Shown here one piece after another: positions 17,824 to 26,988 of a DNA stretch of 64,000 nucleotides. Every line of letters begins with the position of its first letter. Position 1 is the first letter of the stretch. The notes under the pieces are model-generated. The model saw nothing but the letters and a program-made list of their open reading frames with translations. It searched no databases and was not told the DNA's origin. The position numbers and the translations under genes are program-made. Origin of the DNA: Algoriphagus zhangzhouensis. GTDB taxonomy: Bacteria; Bacteroidota; Bacteroidia; Cytophagales; Cyclobacteriaceae. The stretch covers positions 1 to 64,000 of the forward strand of contig NZ_FRXN01000007.1 of NCBI RefSeq assembly GCF_900148515.1, in the 5' to 3' direction.

Positions 17824-18549
17824 TCAGAACTTTCTTACATCTTGAATTACTTCATTGAACTTTTCCACATTAGAAATCAAATAATCGATTTTTTCAGCAA
17901 CTTCCTTCGGATCACTTAAATCTCCATTAGACTTAAAATCTTGAAACTTTTCCAATTCTGGAAAGTCTACATCGCTTGACTTCCTGATATCAGCTTGCAT
18001 TTCGGTATCTACAATTCCCGGAGCCAGGCTAAAAAACTTAAAATTGTCAGACTTATTTTCTTTCGCAGCTACAAGTGTAAACATTGCTAAAGCAGCCTTT
18101 GTACTACAATAGCCTCCCCAACCTGAAACGGGTCGACTAGAAGCTCCAGAGCTAATGTTAATCACTATGTTTTTTGAAGAGGTGAATTTATAAGATTTAA
18201 CAAACGAATTTGTCAGAAACATCGGAGCAAGTAAATTCAAATTGACCTGCGTTCTCATCTCGGACGGATGTAGTTTACCAATTGGCTTAATCTCTCCTAT
18301 CCATCCTGCATTATTGATTAGAATGATTGTTTCATAATTGGCTATGGGAAAAATCGATTCCAACTCCTTATCCAATACTTCCAATTCTGACAAATCAATA
18401 GGAAGCTGGGTCAAATTGGAAGCCTCAATATTTAATTTCGTCCTAGAGATTGCTAGAACCTCTACGCCTTCTTTCTTCAGAAATTGATCTAATATAGCTC
18501 TACCAAGACCCTTACTATGGCCTGTGAGAATTAATAGTGTTTTTGACAT
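17824..18549 (-). CDS. Short-chain dehydrogenase/reductase, sepiapterin/benzil reductase-like
   Basis: A 241-residue NAD(P)-dependent oxidoreductase. The nucleotide-binding motif is TGHSKGLG near residue 8, NNAG follows at about 85, and the catalytic Tyr-x3-Lys is YCSTK with its upstream Ser in NISSG. The overall pattern (LAPGIVDTEMQ and a split C-terminus) fits the sepiapterin reductase/YueD benzil reductase branch. Start at ATG 18549 fits the family; a longer frame to 18621 would add 24 unrelated residues. The natural substrate is unknown. Convergent with sixA. Confidence 0.85.
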   Translation of the reverse strand: MSKTLLILTGHSKGLGRAILDQFLKKEGVEVLAISRTKLNIEASNLTQLPIDLSELEVLDKELESIFPIANYETIILINNAGWIGEIKPIGKLHPSEMRTQVNLNLLAPMFLTNSFVKSYKFTSSKNIVINISSGASSRPVSGWGGYCSTKAALAMFTLVAAKENKSDNFKFFSLAPGIVDTEMQADIRKSSDVDFPELEKFQDFKSNGDLSDPKEVAEKIDYLISNVEKFNEVIQDVRKF

Positions 18550-18666
18550 GATGGTCAGGTGGTTAGGGTGATTATCAGGATTACAACAAGGATCATCCCA
18601 AAAAAGTTGTAGAAAGACCAAATCGGCCTAAACAACTGATTACCAATACTATATTTTAAAATAAAA

Positions 18667-18695
18667 AAGGAGATTGAATTTAATCAATCTCCTTT
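18667..18695 (-). terminator. Terminator of hslU
   Basis: A perfect 12-base stem (AAAGGAGATTGA / TCAATCTCCTTT) with a five-base loop, followed on the minus strand by TTTTTTATTTT. It lies about 20 bases past the hslU stop. Confidence 0.85.
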
Positions 18696-18715
18696 CGAAT
18701 GTTATTTGTTGAAAA

Positions 18716-20119
18716 TCAGAGAATATATTGAGACAAATCTCTATTCTTTACAAGTGAGCTTAGCCTCTCTTGAACCATCTCCTTGGTCACCATGATTTTA
18801 GAATTAGCCTCAATGGTATCAGGAACCTCAAACAAGAAATCATTTAGCAGATGTGACATCACTGTGTGAAGTCTTCTAGCTCCGATATTTTCAACTTCCT
18901 GATTGATCAGGAAAGCTAATCTTGCTATTTCCTCAATTGATTCATCATTGAATTCCAAGAATACTTCCTCAGCTTCAAATAAAGCCTGATATTGTTTCGT
19001 CAATGCATTTTTTGGTTCTCTTAAAATCCTTGAGAAATCTTCCTGAGTCAAACTATTCAATTCAACCCTAATTGGAAATCTACCCTGCAACTCGGGAATC
19101 AAATCAGAAGGTTTGCTCACATGGAATGCCCCCGCAGCGATAAACAAGATATGATCCGTATTAATCACACCATACTTTGTATTAACAGAAGATCCTTCTA
19201 CTATCGGTAACAAATCACGCTGTACTCCTTCACGACTCACGTCTGGTCCACCACCATTTTTTCCGGATTTGGAAGCAATTTTATCAATCTCATCTATGAA
19301 AATAATCCCATTGTTTTCAGCCAATCTGATTGCTTCTTCTTTTACTTCATCAAAGTCAATCAATTTAGAAATTTCTTCTTCCAGCAATACTTTTCTTGCC
19401 TCGGCAATACTCAATTTTCTCTTCTTGGTCTTCTTAGGCATCATTCCCGAAATCATATCCTGAAGACCTGCCATGCTGGCATCATCCATCATTCCATTCC
19501 CAATCATTCCTACACCAACCGGAGAAGAGGCCTTTACACTGATTTCAATTTTCCGATCATCCAAATCACCATTTCTAAGCTTTTCTCTGAATCGCTCCCT
19601 TGTTCTTTCATTCAATTCGGAATCATTGGATGGTTCATTTTCTTCACCTCCAGCAGGAACAGGAGCTTGACGAAAACCAGCTCCTTTGACAGGAGGAATC
19701 AAAATATCCAAGATAATCTCCTCCACAGCCTCAGCAGCTTTTTCTTTCACTCCTTCATTCTTTATTTCTCTCACCAAGTGAACAGATTGTTCTACTAGGT
19801 CACGAACCATACTTTCCACATCTCTCCCCACATATCCTACTTCAGTAAATTTAGAAGCTTCTACCTTGGTAAAAGGAGCTTGAGCAACCTTTGCCAACCT
19901 TCTGGCTATTTCGGTTTTACCCACACCAGTTGACCCAATCATTAATATATTATTCGGAACTATGTCCTTTTGGATCTCAGACTTCACCATCATACGTCTC
20001 ACTCTATTTCTTAGAGCTATAGCAACGTTCTTTTTGGCGTCTTTCTGACCAATAATGTATTTATCCAACTCCTCAACAATCTGCCTAGGAGTCAATGAAA
20101 AAGGTGAATTCATAATCAA
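18716..20119 (-). CDS. hslU: ATP-dependent protease ATPase subunit HslU
   Basis: AAA+ unfoldase of the HslUV (ClpYQ) protease. 467 residues: N-terminal TPRQIVEELDKYIIGQ, Walker A GSTGVGKT at 62-69, an inserted I-domain (about 110-245, rich in charged residues), Walker B IIFIDEIDKIA and a C-terminal ARRLHTVMSHLL segment that contacts the peptidase. The last residues DLSQYIL are close to the canonical C-terminal tail that docks into HslV. The peptidase gene hslV is not adjacent, although the two are often neighbours. It sits between two terminators, so it appears to be transcribed alone. Confidence 0.95.
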   Translation of the reverse strand: MIMNSPFSLTPRQIVEELDKYIIGQKDAKKNVAIALRNRVRRMMVKSEIQKDIVPNNILMIGSTGVGKTEIARRLAKVAQAPFTKVEASKFTEVGYVGRDVESMVRDLVEQSVHLVREIKNEGVKEKAAEAVEEIILDILIPPVKGAGFRQAPVPAGGEENEPSNDSELNERTRERFREKLRNGDLDDRKIEISVKASSPVGVGMIGNGMMDDASMAGLQDMISGMMPKKTKKRKLSIAEARKVLLEEEISKLIDFDEVKEEAIRLAENNGIIFIDEIDKIASKSGKNGGGPDVSREGVQRDLLPIVEGSSVNTKYGVINTDHILFIAAGAFHVSKPSDLIPELQGRFPIRVELNSLTQEDFSRILREPKNALTKQYQALFEAEEVFLEFNDESIEEIARLAFLINQEVENIGARRLHTVMSHLLNDFLFEVPDTIEANSKIMVTKEMVQERLSSLVKNRDLSQYIL

Positions 20120-20154
20120 TTTGTTAAAGTGGTTTAGTTTTCCTCTTCACGGAA

Positions 20155-20177
20155 AAAGGAGCCTTGTGAGCTCCTTT
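20155..20177 (-). terminator. Terminator of lon
   Basis: Eight-base stem AAAGGAGC / GCTCCTTT with a seven-base loop, followed on the minus strand by TTTTTCC. It lies directly past the lon stop. Confidence 0.75.
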
Positions 20178-20180
20178 ATT

Positions 20181-22658
20181 TTATTTTGAAGCCTGATATT
20201 CTGGCTGAAAGGCAAACTGAAGAGGTCTGTCTACCTTAGATTTCAATAATGCAATGTCCAATACTTCAGAGACCTGATCCACAAAATGGAAATCAATTCC
20301 CTTGATGTATTGTTCATCTATTTCTTCAATATCTCTTTGGTTCTTTTTACAAAGGATGATCTCCTTGATTCCAGCTCTTTTGGCAGCTAAAATCTTCTCT
20401 TTAATCCCTCCCACTGGCATCACTTTTCCAATCAAACTGATCTCCCCAGTCATAGCAACTTTAGCTTTTACCTTTCTTTGGGTATAAACAGAAGCCATAG
20501 CAGTCAACATCGTAATACCTGCTGAAGGACCATCTTTAGGAACAGCACCCGCTGGTACGTGAATATGCAGATCGTATTGATCAAATACGCGATGATCAAT
20601 TCCAAGATCCTCTGCTTTGGATTTTAAGTATGAAAGAGCAGTCATCGCTGATTCTTTCATAACATCACCCAATTGGCCAGAAAGAGTTAATTTCCCTTTC
20701 CCTCTACTCAAGCTGGATTCAATAAATAGAATCTCTCCTCCCACACTTGTCCATGCAAGACCTGTTACTACCCCAGCGATAGAATTATCCTGATATGACT
20801 CCTTATCAAATATTTCAGAGCCCAATATTTTTCGGACAGCAGCAGGAGTGATTTTTGCATCGTATTCCTCTTCCATTGCGATGGATTTCGCAATATTTCG
20901 GATTACTTTCCCAATCGCTCTTTCGAGATTACGTACACCTGACTCGCGAGTATAATCCTCAATGATTTTCACCAATGCTGCTTTCTCAAATCGGATTTGA
21001 TTAGCCTTTAATCCATGCTCTTTTCTTTGCTTCGGCACCAAATGACGCTTGGCAATCTCCACCTTTTCTTCCTGAGTGTAGCCCGTCACCTCAATGATTT
21101 CCATTCTGTCTCTCAAAGCAGGCTGAATAGTATCTAGAGAGTTTGCTGTCGCAATGAAAAGAACTTTACTCAAGTCATATTCTACCTCGAGGTAATTATC
21201 TAAAAAGGCGAAGTTTTGCTCTGGATCAAGAACTTCCAAGAACGCAGAACTAGGATCACCCCTGAAATCAGAAGAAAGCTTATCAATCTCATCCAGTACA
21301 AATACAGGATTGGAGATTTTCACCTTTTTCATGTTTTGAATGACTTTGCCTGGCATAGCACCTACATAAGTCTTTCTATGACCTCTAATCTCTGCTTCAT
21401 CATGAAGACCACCCAAAGACATTCTGATGTATTTCCTTCCCAAAGAAGCCGCAATTGACTTTCCTAGAGAGGTTTTTCCCACTCCAGGAGGGCCGTACAA
21501 GCAAAGAATAGGTCCTTTCAAATCATTTTTAAGCTTCAACACTGCCAAATATTCAATGATTCTTTCTTTCACTTTTTCCAGTCCAAAGTGATCTGAATCC
21601 AATATTTTCTTAGCGTGCTTTAAATCAAAATTATCCTGAGTAAACTCATTCCACGGCAATTCAACCATGGTTTCGGCATAGTTCAATGCGATTGGATATT
21701 CTGCAGCAGAAGGATTGATTCTAAGAATTTTATCCAATTCTTTTTCAAAATGCTTCGCTACTTCAGGTGGCCAGTTTTTCTTGGCACCTCTCAGCCTCAA
21801 GTCTTCTACTTCTTTTTCAGGTCCTTCCTCTCCCAATTCGGTTTGAAGAACTTTCATTTGCTGACGCAAGAAGTAGTCTCTTTGTTGTTGATCGATATCA
21901 GTATGAACTTTCTTTTGAATTTCTGATTTCAACTCCAGCATCTGGATATCTTTCATCATAAATTCCAAAAGCAAAGTAGCCCTCTCTACCCCATCATTGA
22001 TCTCCAATAATCTTTGCTTGGATTCTACCGGAGCATTGATATTGGAAGAAAGAAAATGGGTGAGGAAAGGGGTATTGTCAATATTATCCAAAGCCACTTG
22101 AGCTTCACGTGGAATCTCTGGGTTCAAATGCAAAATCCTTGTCGCAGCTTCTTTGAGAGACTCCTCCAAAGCTTTTATTTTCTTTGAGCTTTTAGGAAAA
22201 TTCTCTTCCAGATAATCAACTTTTGCAATGAAATAAGGATCATCCGTCACATGTTCACTGATCTGGAATCTCTTTTTACCTTGGATGATGATCGTAGTAT
22301 TTCCATCAGGCAAAACAATCATTTTAATGATTTTCGCCAAGGTTCCTACCTGGTAAATATCGTCCCATCCCGGATCATCTGTATTTGGATTGATCTGAGC
22401 ACAAACTCCGATCATTTTATCTCCCTTTTGGGCTTTCTTCACCAATTTGATAGAACGCTGACGCCCCACAGTAATTGGAATAACTACCCCCGGAAACAAG
22501 ACGGTGTTTCTTACCGAAAGGACAGGGATTTCTTCCCCGTAATTATCTTTTCCCTGCTGATCATCTTCCTCGTCCGTAATCAACTGGATCAGATCACCCT
22601 CACCAGCAAACTCCCCTACCATCAGATTTTCAAACATGGAATTTTCGAATTGACTCAT
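20181..22658 (-). CDS. lon: ATP-dependent Lon protease
   Basis: An 825-residue cytoplasmic AAA+ serine protease. It has an N-terminal substrate-binding LON domain (IPVLSVRNTVLFPGVVIPITVGR), a helical linker, an AAA+ module with Walker A GPPGVGKTS and Walker B VFVLDEIDKL, and a C-terminal protease domain with the Ser-Lys dyad Ser712 (DGPSAGITM) and Lys755 (GGIKEK). The N-terminus carries an extra acidic stretch (about 16-45) before the LON domain, common in Bacteroidota Lon. The gene has its own terminator; a strong inverted repeat lies in its upstream region (22707-22731). Confidence 0.97.
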   Translation of the reverse strand: MSQFENSMFENLMVGEFAGEGDLIQLITDEEDDQQGKDNYGEEIPVLSVRNTVLFPGVVIPITVGRQRSIKLVKKAQKGDKMIGVCAQINPNTDDPGWDDIYQVGTLAKIIKMIVLPDGNTTIIIQGKKRFQISEHVTDDPYFIAKVDYLEENFPKSSKKIKALEESLKEAATRILHLNPEIPREAQVALDNIDNTPFLTHFLSSNINAPVESKQRLLEINDGVERATLLLEFMMKDIQMLELKSEIQKKVHTDIDQQQRDYFLRQQMKVLQTELGEEGPEKEVEDLRLRGAKKNWPPEVAKHFEKELDKILRINPSAAEYPIALNYAETMVELPWNEFTQDNFDLKHAKKILDSDHFGLEKVKERIIEYLAVLKLKNDLKGPILCLYGPPGVGKTSLGKSIAASLGRKYIRMSLGGLHDEAEIRGHRKTYVGAMPGKVIQNMKKVKISNPVFVLDEIDKLSSDFRGDPSSAFLEVLDPEQNFAFLDNYLEVEYDLSKVLFIATANSLDTIQPALRDRMEIIEVTGYTQEEKVEIAKRHLVPKQRKEHGLKANQIRFEKAALVKIIEDYTRESGVRNLERAIGKVIRNIAKSIAMEEEYDAKITPAAVRKILGSEIFDKESYQDNSIAGVVTGLAWTSVGGEILFIESSLSRGKGKLTLSGQLGDVMKESAMTALSYLKSKAEDLGIDHRVFDQYDLHIHVPAGAVPKDGPSAGITMLTAMASVYTQRKVKAKVAMTGEISLIGKVMPVGGIKEKILAAKRAGIKEIILCKKNQRDIEEIDEQYIKGIDFHFVDQVSEVLDIALLKSKVDRPLQFAFQPEYQASK

Positions 22659-22706
22659 ATAGACATAATGACAGACAAGCTGTCGGTTTTTGGCTTAAAT
22701 AAAGAA

Positions 22707-22731
22707 GGAACCTTCAATGTACGAAGGTTCC
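22707..22731 (-). promoter_or_regulatory. Inverted repeat upstream of lon
   Basis: A perfect nine-base inverted repeat, GGAACCTTC / GAAGGTTCC, with a seven-base spacer, 49 bases before the lon start. The core AACCTTC...GAAGGTT recurs upstream of dxr-rseP at 25348-25371. It could be an operator or a leader hairpin; on the minus strand it is followed by TTCTTTATTT, so weak attenuation is also possible. Confidence 0.45.
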
Positions 22732-22788
22732 CCGGTAAAGTTCAATGGCCATGCCAATCATAGAATGGGTCAGAATGGCAGAAAATAA

Positions 22789-22816
22789 AAAGGCCAGATT
22801 ATAAAACCTGGCCTTT
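22789..22816 (-). terminator. Terminator of rseP
   Basis: Nine-base stem AAAGGCCAG / CTGGCCTTT, followed on the minus strand by TTTTTATTTT. It ends the dxr-rseP transcript about 20 bases past the rseP stop. Confidence 0.85.
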
Positions 22817-22837
22817 AGAAATATTTTCAATTACTGA

Positions 22838-24157
22838 TCAACCACCAGTGAAGATTTTCAAAATGTCATTTCCTATAACAAATACCATCAGAACCAAAAG
22901 GATAGCCATACCAACCTTTTGAGCATTTTCCAAGAATTTGTCAGAAGGAGCTCTACCAGAAATCATTTCATACAATAGGAACATGACATGTCCACCATCC
23001 AAAGCTGGTATTGGAAGTAAATTCATGAAAGCAAGAATCATGGAAATCAAACCTGTGATACTCCAGAATTTAGTCCAATCCCAAGTATCTCCATAGATCT
23101 TAGCCATTCCGATTGGGCCACTGACATTTCTAGCAGAAACTTCACCGGTAAACATTTTACCCATCGCTCTGGCATTCAAAATCACCACACCAAAGGCTTT
23201 TTCAGTTCCTTTTTTCAAAGACTCTCCTACTCCGAAGCTTCTTCTTACTGGATCAATAAGTGGATTAGCAGCAATTCCAATTCTATTATCTTCAGAAACA
23301 GGAATAGACAAAGTATCAATTGCATTTTGGCTTTGAATAACAATCTCAGCGTCTTTGTTTTCATACCCGACTAAAGCAGACCTCATCTCATCAAAGTACT
23401 CGACTTTGTGGCCATTTACAGCCAAAATCTTGTCTCCTACTTTTACACCAGCTTTTTCTGCCTCACTCCCTTCATCTACAATCCCTACATCAAATGGATA
23501 TCTAATGGAAACAAATTTGGTAAATGCCTCATCTGAATTGAATGAATTGATAAAGCCTTTTGGAATCTCAATTTTCAAGATTTCTCCACCTCGATCAACC
23601 GTATAATATCCATTCTCACTCAAAAGAACCTTTCCACTGGTCAAATCTCCCAATCCTTGATAAGGTTCTCCATTGACATCAATGATTTTATCTCCAGTTT
23701 TCAAACCTATAGATTCACCATATTCATAGGCTACGATTCCATTTTCGACGATTTGGTCTCTTGAATAATAAGTTTCCCCATTATTGTAAACCATGAAAAA
23801 GAAAATCACGATACCGGTAATGACATTGACAATGATACCTCCTAGCATCACAATCAATCTTTGCCAAGCTGGCTTAGAGCGGAATTCCCAAGGCTGAGGC
23901 TCCGCAGCCATTTGCTCTGTATCCATGGATTCATCAACCATCCCAGAGATTTTTACAAAACCTCCCAAAGGAATAGCTCCTATTGAATATTCAGTTTCAC
24001 CCCACTGGAACCCAGCGATTTTCGGAGGAAAACCGATAGAAAACTTTTCTACTCTCATGCCAAACATCTTGGCAGTCAATAAGTGGCCCAGCTCATGAAG
24101 CCCCACAAGGATTGATAATCCCAGGAGCAATTGGCCCACCATAATTAATGTATCCAT
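22838..24157 (-). CDS. rseP: RIP (site-2) zinc metalloprotease RseP
   Basis: Intramembrane protease of 439 residues. The zinc motif HELGH is at 21-25 in the first membrane helix, periplasmic PDZ domains are in the middle (GLKTGDKIIDVNGE, then AGVKVGDKILAVNGH), and the second catalytic motif NLLPIPALDGGH lies near residue 380 in a later helix. The family cleaves anti-sigma factors and remnant signal peptides within the inner membrane. The start ATG shares one base with the dxr stop (TAATG), so the genes are coupled. No anti-sigma factor gene is in the window. Both active-site halves are intact. Confidence 0.95.
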   Translation of the reverse strand: MDTLIMVGQLLLGLSILVGLHELGHLLTAKMFGMRVEKFSIGFPPKIAGFQWGETEYSIGAIPLGGFVKISGMVDESMDTEQMAAEPQPWEFRSKPAWQRLIVMLGGIIVNVITGIVIFFFMVYNNGETYYSRDQIVENGIVAYEYGESIGLKTGDKIIDVNGEPYQGLGDLTSGKVLLSENGYYTVDRGGEILKIEIPKGFINSFNSDEAFTKFVSIRYPFDVGIVDEGSEAEKAGVKVGDKILAVNGHKVEYFDEMRSALVGYENKDAEIVIQSQNAIDTLSIPVSEDNRIGIAANPLIDPVRRSFGVGESLKKGTEKAFGVVILNARAMGKMFTGEVSARNVSGPIGMAKIYGDTWDWTKFWSITGLISMILAFMNLLPIPALDGGHVMFLLYEMISGRAPSDKFLENAQKVGMAILLVLMVFVIGNDILKIFTGG

Positions 24158-25323
24158 TATACTTTACGCTTTATTAGTTTCTCTGTAATTTCTCTTGCCT
24201 GACTGTCTGATTGCACATAATCTTCCAAAGAAGGATGTGAAATAAAAGTGGCCTGCTCCAAAGTTTCCCCAATCAAATCAGACATTTCCAAAAAGCCAAT
24301 TTCTTCTTTTAAGAAAGCAGCAACGGCTATTTCATTGGCAGCATTAAGCACACAAGGAGCATTCCCTCCTTTTGCTAAAGCATCAAATGCAAGCTGTAAG
24401 TTCCTGAATGTTTTCAAATCAGGCTGCTCGAATGTCAAATTAGGATAATTAATGAAGTCAAATCGCTCAAAATCGCTCTTCAAACGATGGGGATAACTTA
24501 AAGCAAACTGAATGGGGATACGCATATCTGGCAAGCCAAGTTGTGCTTTCAGCGAACCATCCTCAAATTGTACCAACGAGTGAATAATACTTTGAGGGTG
24601 AACCACCACATCAATTTGCTCGGTTTTCAAACCGAAAAGCCACTTCGCTTCAATTACCTCAAGTCCTTTGTTCATAAGAGAAGCAGAATCGATTGTAATC
24701 TTTGCTCCCATTTCCCAATTGGGATGCTTCAAAGCCTGAGCTTTGGTTACAGTTTGCAAAAATTCTCTATCCTTTCCTCTAAATGGACCTCCGGAAGCAG
24801 TCAGAATGATTTTCTCAATAGGATTATGAAATTCTCCTACCAAGCATTGAAAAATCGCTGAATGCTCAGAATCGACCGGATAAATATTCACTCCGTACTC
24901 TTTGGCTAGCTGAGTGATAATTTCTCCAGCAACTACCATAGTTTCCTTGTTGGCCAGAGCTATTTGTTTTCCTGCTTTGATTGCATTGACTGTCGGTATT
25001 AAACCAGAGTATCCAACCAGTGCTGTCAAAACAACATCTATCCCTTCCATTTCCACGACTTGAGCCAATGCCTTTTGTCCAGCAAAGACTTTGATATCGT
25101 GAGGAATTAAGGCCTCTCTAACTTTGGAATAATTGGCTTCATTACCAATCACTACAGCATTTGGGTTAAACTCCAATGCCTGAGCAATCAGCAAGTCGCA
25201 GTTGTTTTGTGCTGTGAGAACTTCTACTTCAAAGTCCTGTGGATGCTGACGAATCACCTCCAGAGTTTGAGTACCAATACTTCCGGTGCTACCCAAGATG
25301 GCTACGCGCTTCGCTTCTGTCAT
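24157..25323 (-). CDS. dxr: 1-deoxy-D-xylulose 5-phosphate reductoisomerase
   Basis: Second enzyme of the MEP isoprenoid pathway: it converts DXP with NADPH to methylerythritol phosphate in the cytoplasm. 388 residues with the NADPH motif GSTGSIGTQTLEV at 10-22, LANKETMV, and the metal/substrate segment SEHSAIFQCL followed by TASGGPFRG. It is coupled to rseP downstream, an arrangement common in many bacteria. Upstream are a hairpin (25348-25371) and a -7-like box. Confidence 0.96.
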   Translation of the reverse strand: MTEAKRVAILGSTGSIGTQTLEVIRQHPQDFEVEVLTAQNNCDLLIAQALEFNPNAVVIGNEANYSKVREALIPHDIKVFAGQKALAQVVEMEGIDVVLTALVGYSGLIPTVNAIKAGKQIALANKETMVVAGEIITQLAKEYGVNIYPVDSEHSAIFQCLVGEFHNPIEKIILTASGGPFRGKDREFLQTVTKAQALKHPNWEMGAKITIDSASLMNKGLEVIEAKWLFGLKTEQIDVVVHPQSIIHSLVQFEDGSLKAQLGLPDMRIPIQFALSYPHRLKSDFERFDFINYPNLTFEQPDLKTFRNLQLAFDALAKGGNAPCVLNAANEIAVAAFLKEEIGFLEMSDLIGETLEQATFISHPSLEDYVQSDSQAREITEKLIKRKV

Positions 25324-25347
25324 TCAATTGTATTTATGAGGAAATAA

Positions 25348-25371
25348 AACCTTCTAATTAAAATGAAGGTT
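25348..25371 (-). promoter_or_regulatory. Inverted repeat in the dxr-rseP leader
   Basis: AACCTTC / GAAGGTT with a ten-base spacer, 25 bases before the dxr start. The arms match the core of the lon upstream repeat (22707-22731). It lies between the candidate -7 box and the start codon, so it would be part of the mRNA leader. Confidence 0.4.
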
Positions 25372-25386
25372 AGATTCATAGGCTGA

Positions 25387-25394
25387 CAAAATTA
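25387..25394 (-). promoter_or_regulatory. Candidate -7 box of dxr-rseP
   Basis: Minus-strand TAATTTTG is a full match to TAnnTTTG. The nearest TTTG is 25 bases upstream (25420-25423), longer than usual, so confidence is low. Confidence 0.35.
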
Positions 25395-25531
25395 CAAGAT
25401 GCCGAGACTTTTCCTTGTACAAATCGTCAGTTTTTCACTTTCGGAAAAATATTTGAGTGCTTTGCTTCTTAAAAGATGTGAATTTCAGCATCTAATCAAT
25501 AAAAAGGACGTGAATTTGAAAAAGCTTACCT

Positions 25532-26980
25532 ATGAAAAATTTTCTAAAAACAACTGGAATTTCATTTATAGCTGGATTGGCCGGTGCTGCTCTCTGGACT
25601 TCGATTGACAATTCAAATCCAGCAACCCCCATAATCCCATCAAATCAAGAAGAAAGTCAATTTGGACAATTCACTTCAAATTGGGTTTCTCCTCCAAGCA
25701 ATTCCTATTCTACGAACCCTCCCATTTCCTTTGTAGAGGCTTCCGAAAATAGTACCGAATCTGTCGTTTTTATCAAAAACTTCTCAGGAAGTGACCCTAG
25801 GAGGTATAGTATGTTTGATTATTTCTTCGGTTCTGGTCCTACTCAACAAGTTAGCACTGGTTCAGGAGTAATCATCTCCCAAGATGGATATATCGTCACA
25901 AACAATCACGTGATTGATCGAGCGGAAACTATAGAGGTGGTACATAAAAAGAGAACCTATCAGGCGAGATTAATCGGTACTGACAAAAATACGGACATCG
26001 CAGTATTGAAAATCGAAGGCGAGAATCTTCCTGCCATCAAAAAAGGTTCTTCTAAAAACTTAAAAATCGGAGAATGGGTCATTGCTGTCGGTAATCCATT
26101 CAATTTGACATCAACCGTCACTGCAGGAATTGTTTCTGCCAAAGAAAGACAGATCAATATTCTGGGTGGTGATTTTCCGTTGGAAAGTTTTATCCAAACT
26201 GACGCTCCTATTAATCCAGGAAACTCCGGTGGAGCTTTGGTCAATGTCCAAGGCGAATTAGTAGGTATCAATACCGCTATATTATCAAGAACTGGATCTT
26301 ATACAGGCTACGGGTTTGCAGTACCTGTAGATATAGCTATGAAAGTGGCCAACGATATGATTCAATACGGTGAGGTTCAAAAGGCCATACCGGGAATAGA
26401 CGCGGTGGAAATTACCCCCGAATTAGCTGAGGAAATGAACATTCAAACATTGGATGGAGTAATCGTCACTCATGTAGTAAAAGGCGGTGCGGCTGATAAA
26501 GCTGGGCTTCAAAGGAACGATGTGATTACCCAACTTGGAAATCAGTCTATTTCAGGGATGGGTAGCTTTGAAGAAGCTCTTTCCTATTATTATCCAGGAG
26601 AAAATCTTCCCATAACTTATACACGAAATGGTCAGAGACAATCTGGCAATCTCCTACTTCAGAATTTGGAGGGTGGCACTGGAGTTCTCAAAAGAGAGTT
26701 TTACAGCTCAAAGCTTTTAGGAGCACAATTGGAGGCAGTAAATACGATTGAAAAAGATCGATTAGGAATCTCAAACGGAATAAAAATCACTGGTTTGACC
26801 AGAGGCTATTTACGTGACCTGGGATTAAGAGACGGTTTTATCATCACTCAAATTAACCGCGAACCGGCTCTGGACCCTAAATCAGTTGGAAAATATCTGG
26901 AAGAGTACAGTGGAAAGCTTCTGCTTGAAGGAGTTGCCTCCAATGGGCAACCCTTCATGCAAAGCTATAATATCCGATGA
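25532..26980 (+). CDS. Second HtrA/DegP-type envelope serine protease
   Basis: A 482-residue trypsin-like protease with an N-terminal hydrophobic helix (about residues 9-24) and a Pro/Asn/Ser-rich linker to about 70. The triad is His126 (TNNHVID), Asp155 (TDIAVLK) and Ser232 (NPGNSGGAL). A PDZ domain lies at about 285-370 (AADKAGLQRNDVI), and the last 100 residues form a further degenerate PDZ-like domain (RDLGLRDGFIITQIN). It resembles the HtrA at 12180-13679 but differs in the linker and C-terminal part, so the two are not a recent duplicate. It is divergent from dxr-rseP and convergent with the plug-domain gene eight bases away. Confidence 0.92.
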   Translation: MKNFLKTTGISFIAGLAGAALWTSIDNSNPATPIIPSNQEESQFGQFTSNWVSPPSNSYSTNPPISFVEASENSTESVVFIKNFSGSDPRRYSMFDYFFGSGPTQQVSTGSGVIISQDGYIVTNNHVIDRAETIEVVHKKRTYQARLIGTDKNTDIAVLKIEGENLPAIKKGSSKNLKIGEWVIAVGNPFNLTSTVTAGIVSAKERQINILGGDFPLESFIQTDAPINPGNSGGALVNVQGELVGINTAILSRTGSYTGYGFAVPVDIAMKVANDMIQYGEVQKAIPGIDAVEITPELAEEMNIQTLDGVIVTHVVKGGAADKAGLQRNDVITQLGNQSISGMGSFEEALSYYYPGENLPITYTRNGQRQSGNLLLQNLEGGTGVLKREFYSSKLLGAQLEAVNTIEKDRLGISNGIKITGLTRGYLRDLGLRDGFIITQINREPALDPKSVGKYLEEYSGKLLLEGVASNGQPFMQSYNIR

Positions 26981-26988
26981 AACGGAAA

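Noticed and set aside
12180..26980. The two HtrA genes as a recent tandem duplication
   Set aside because: They are 12 kb apart on opposite strands and differ in linker and PDZ regions, so they are old paralogs.
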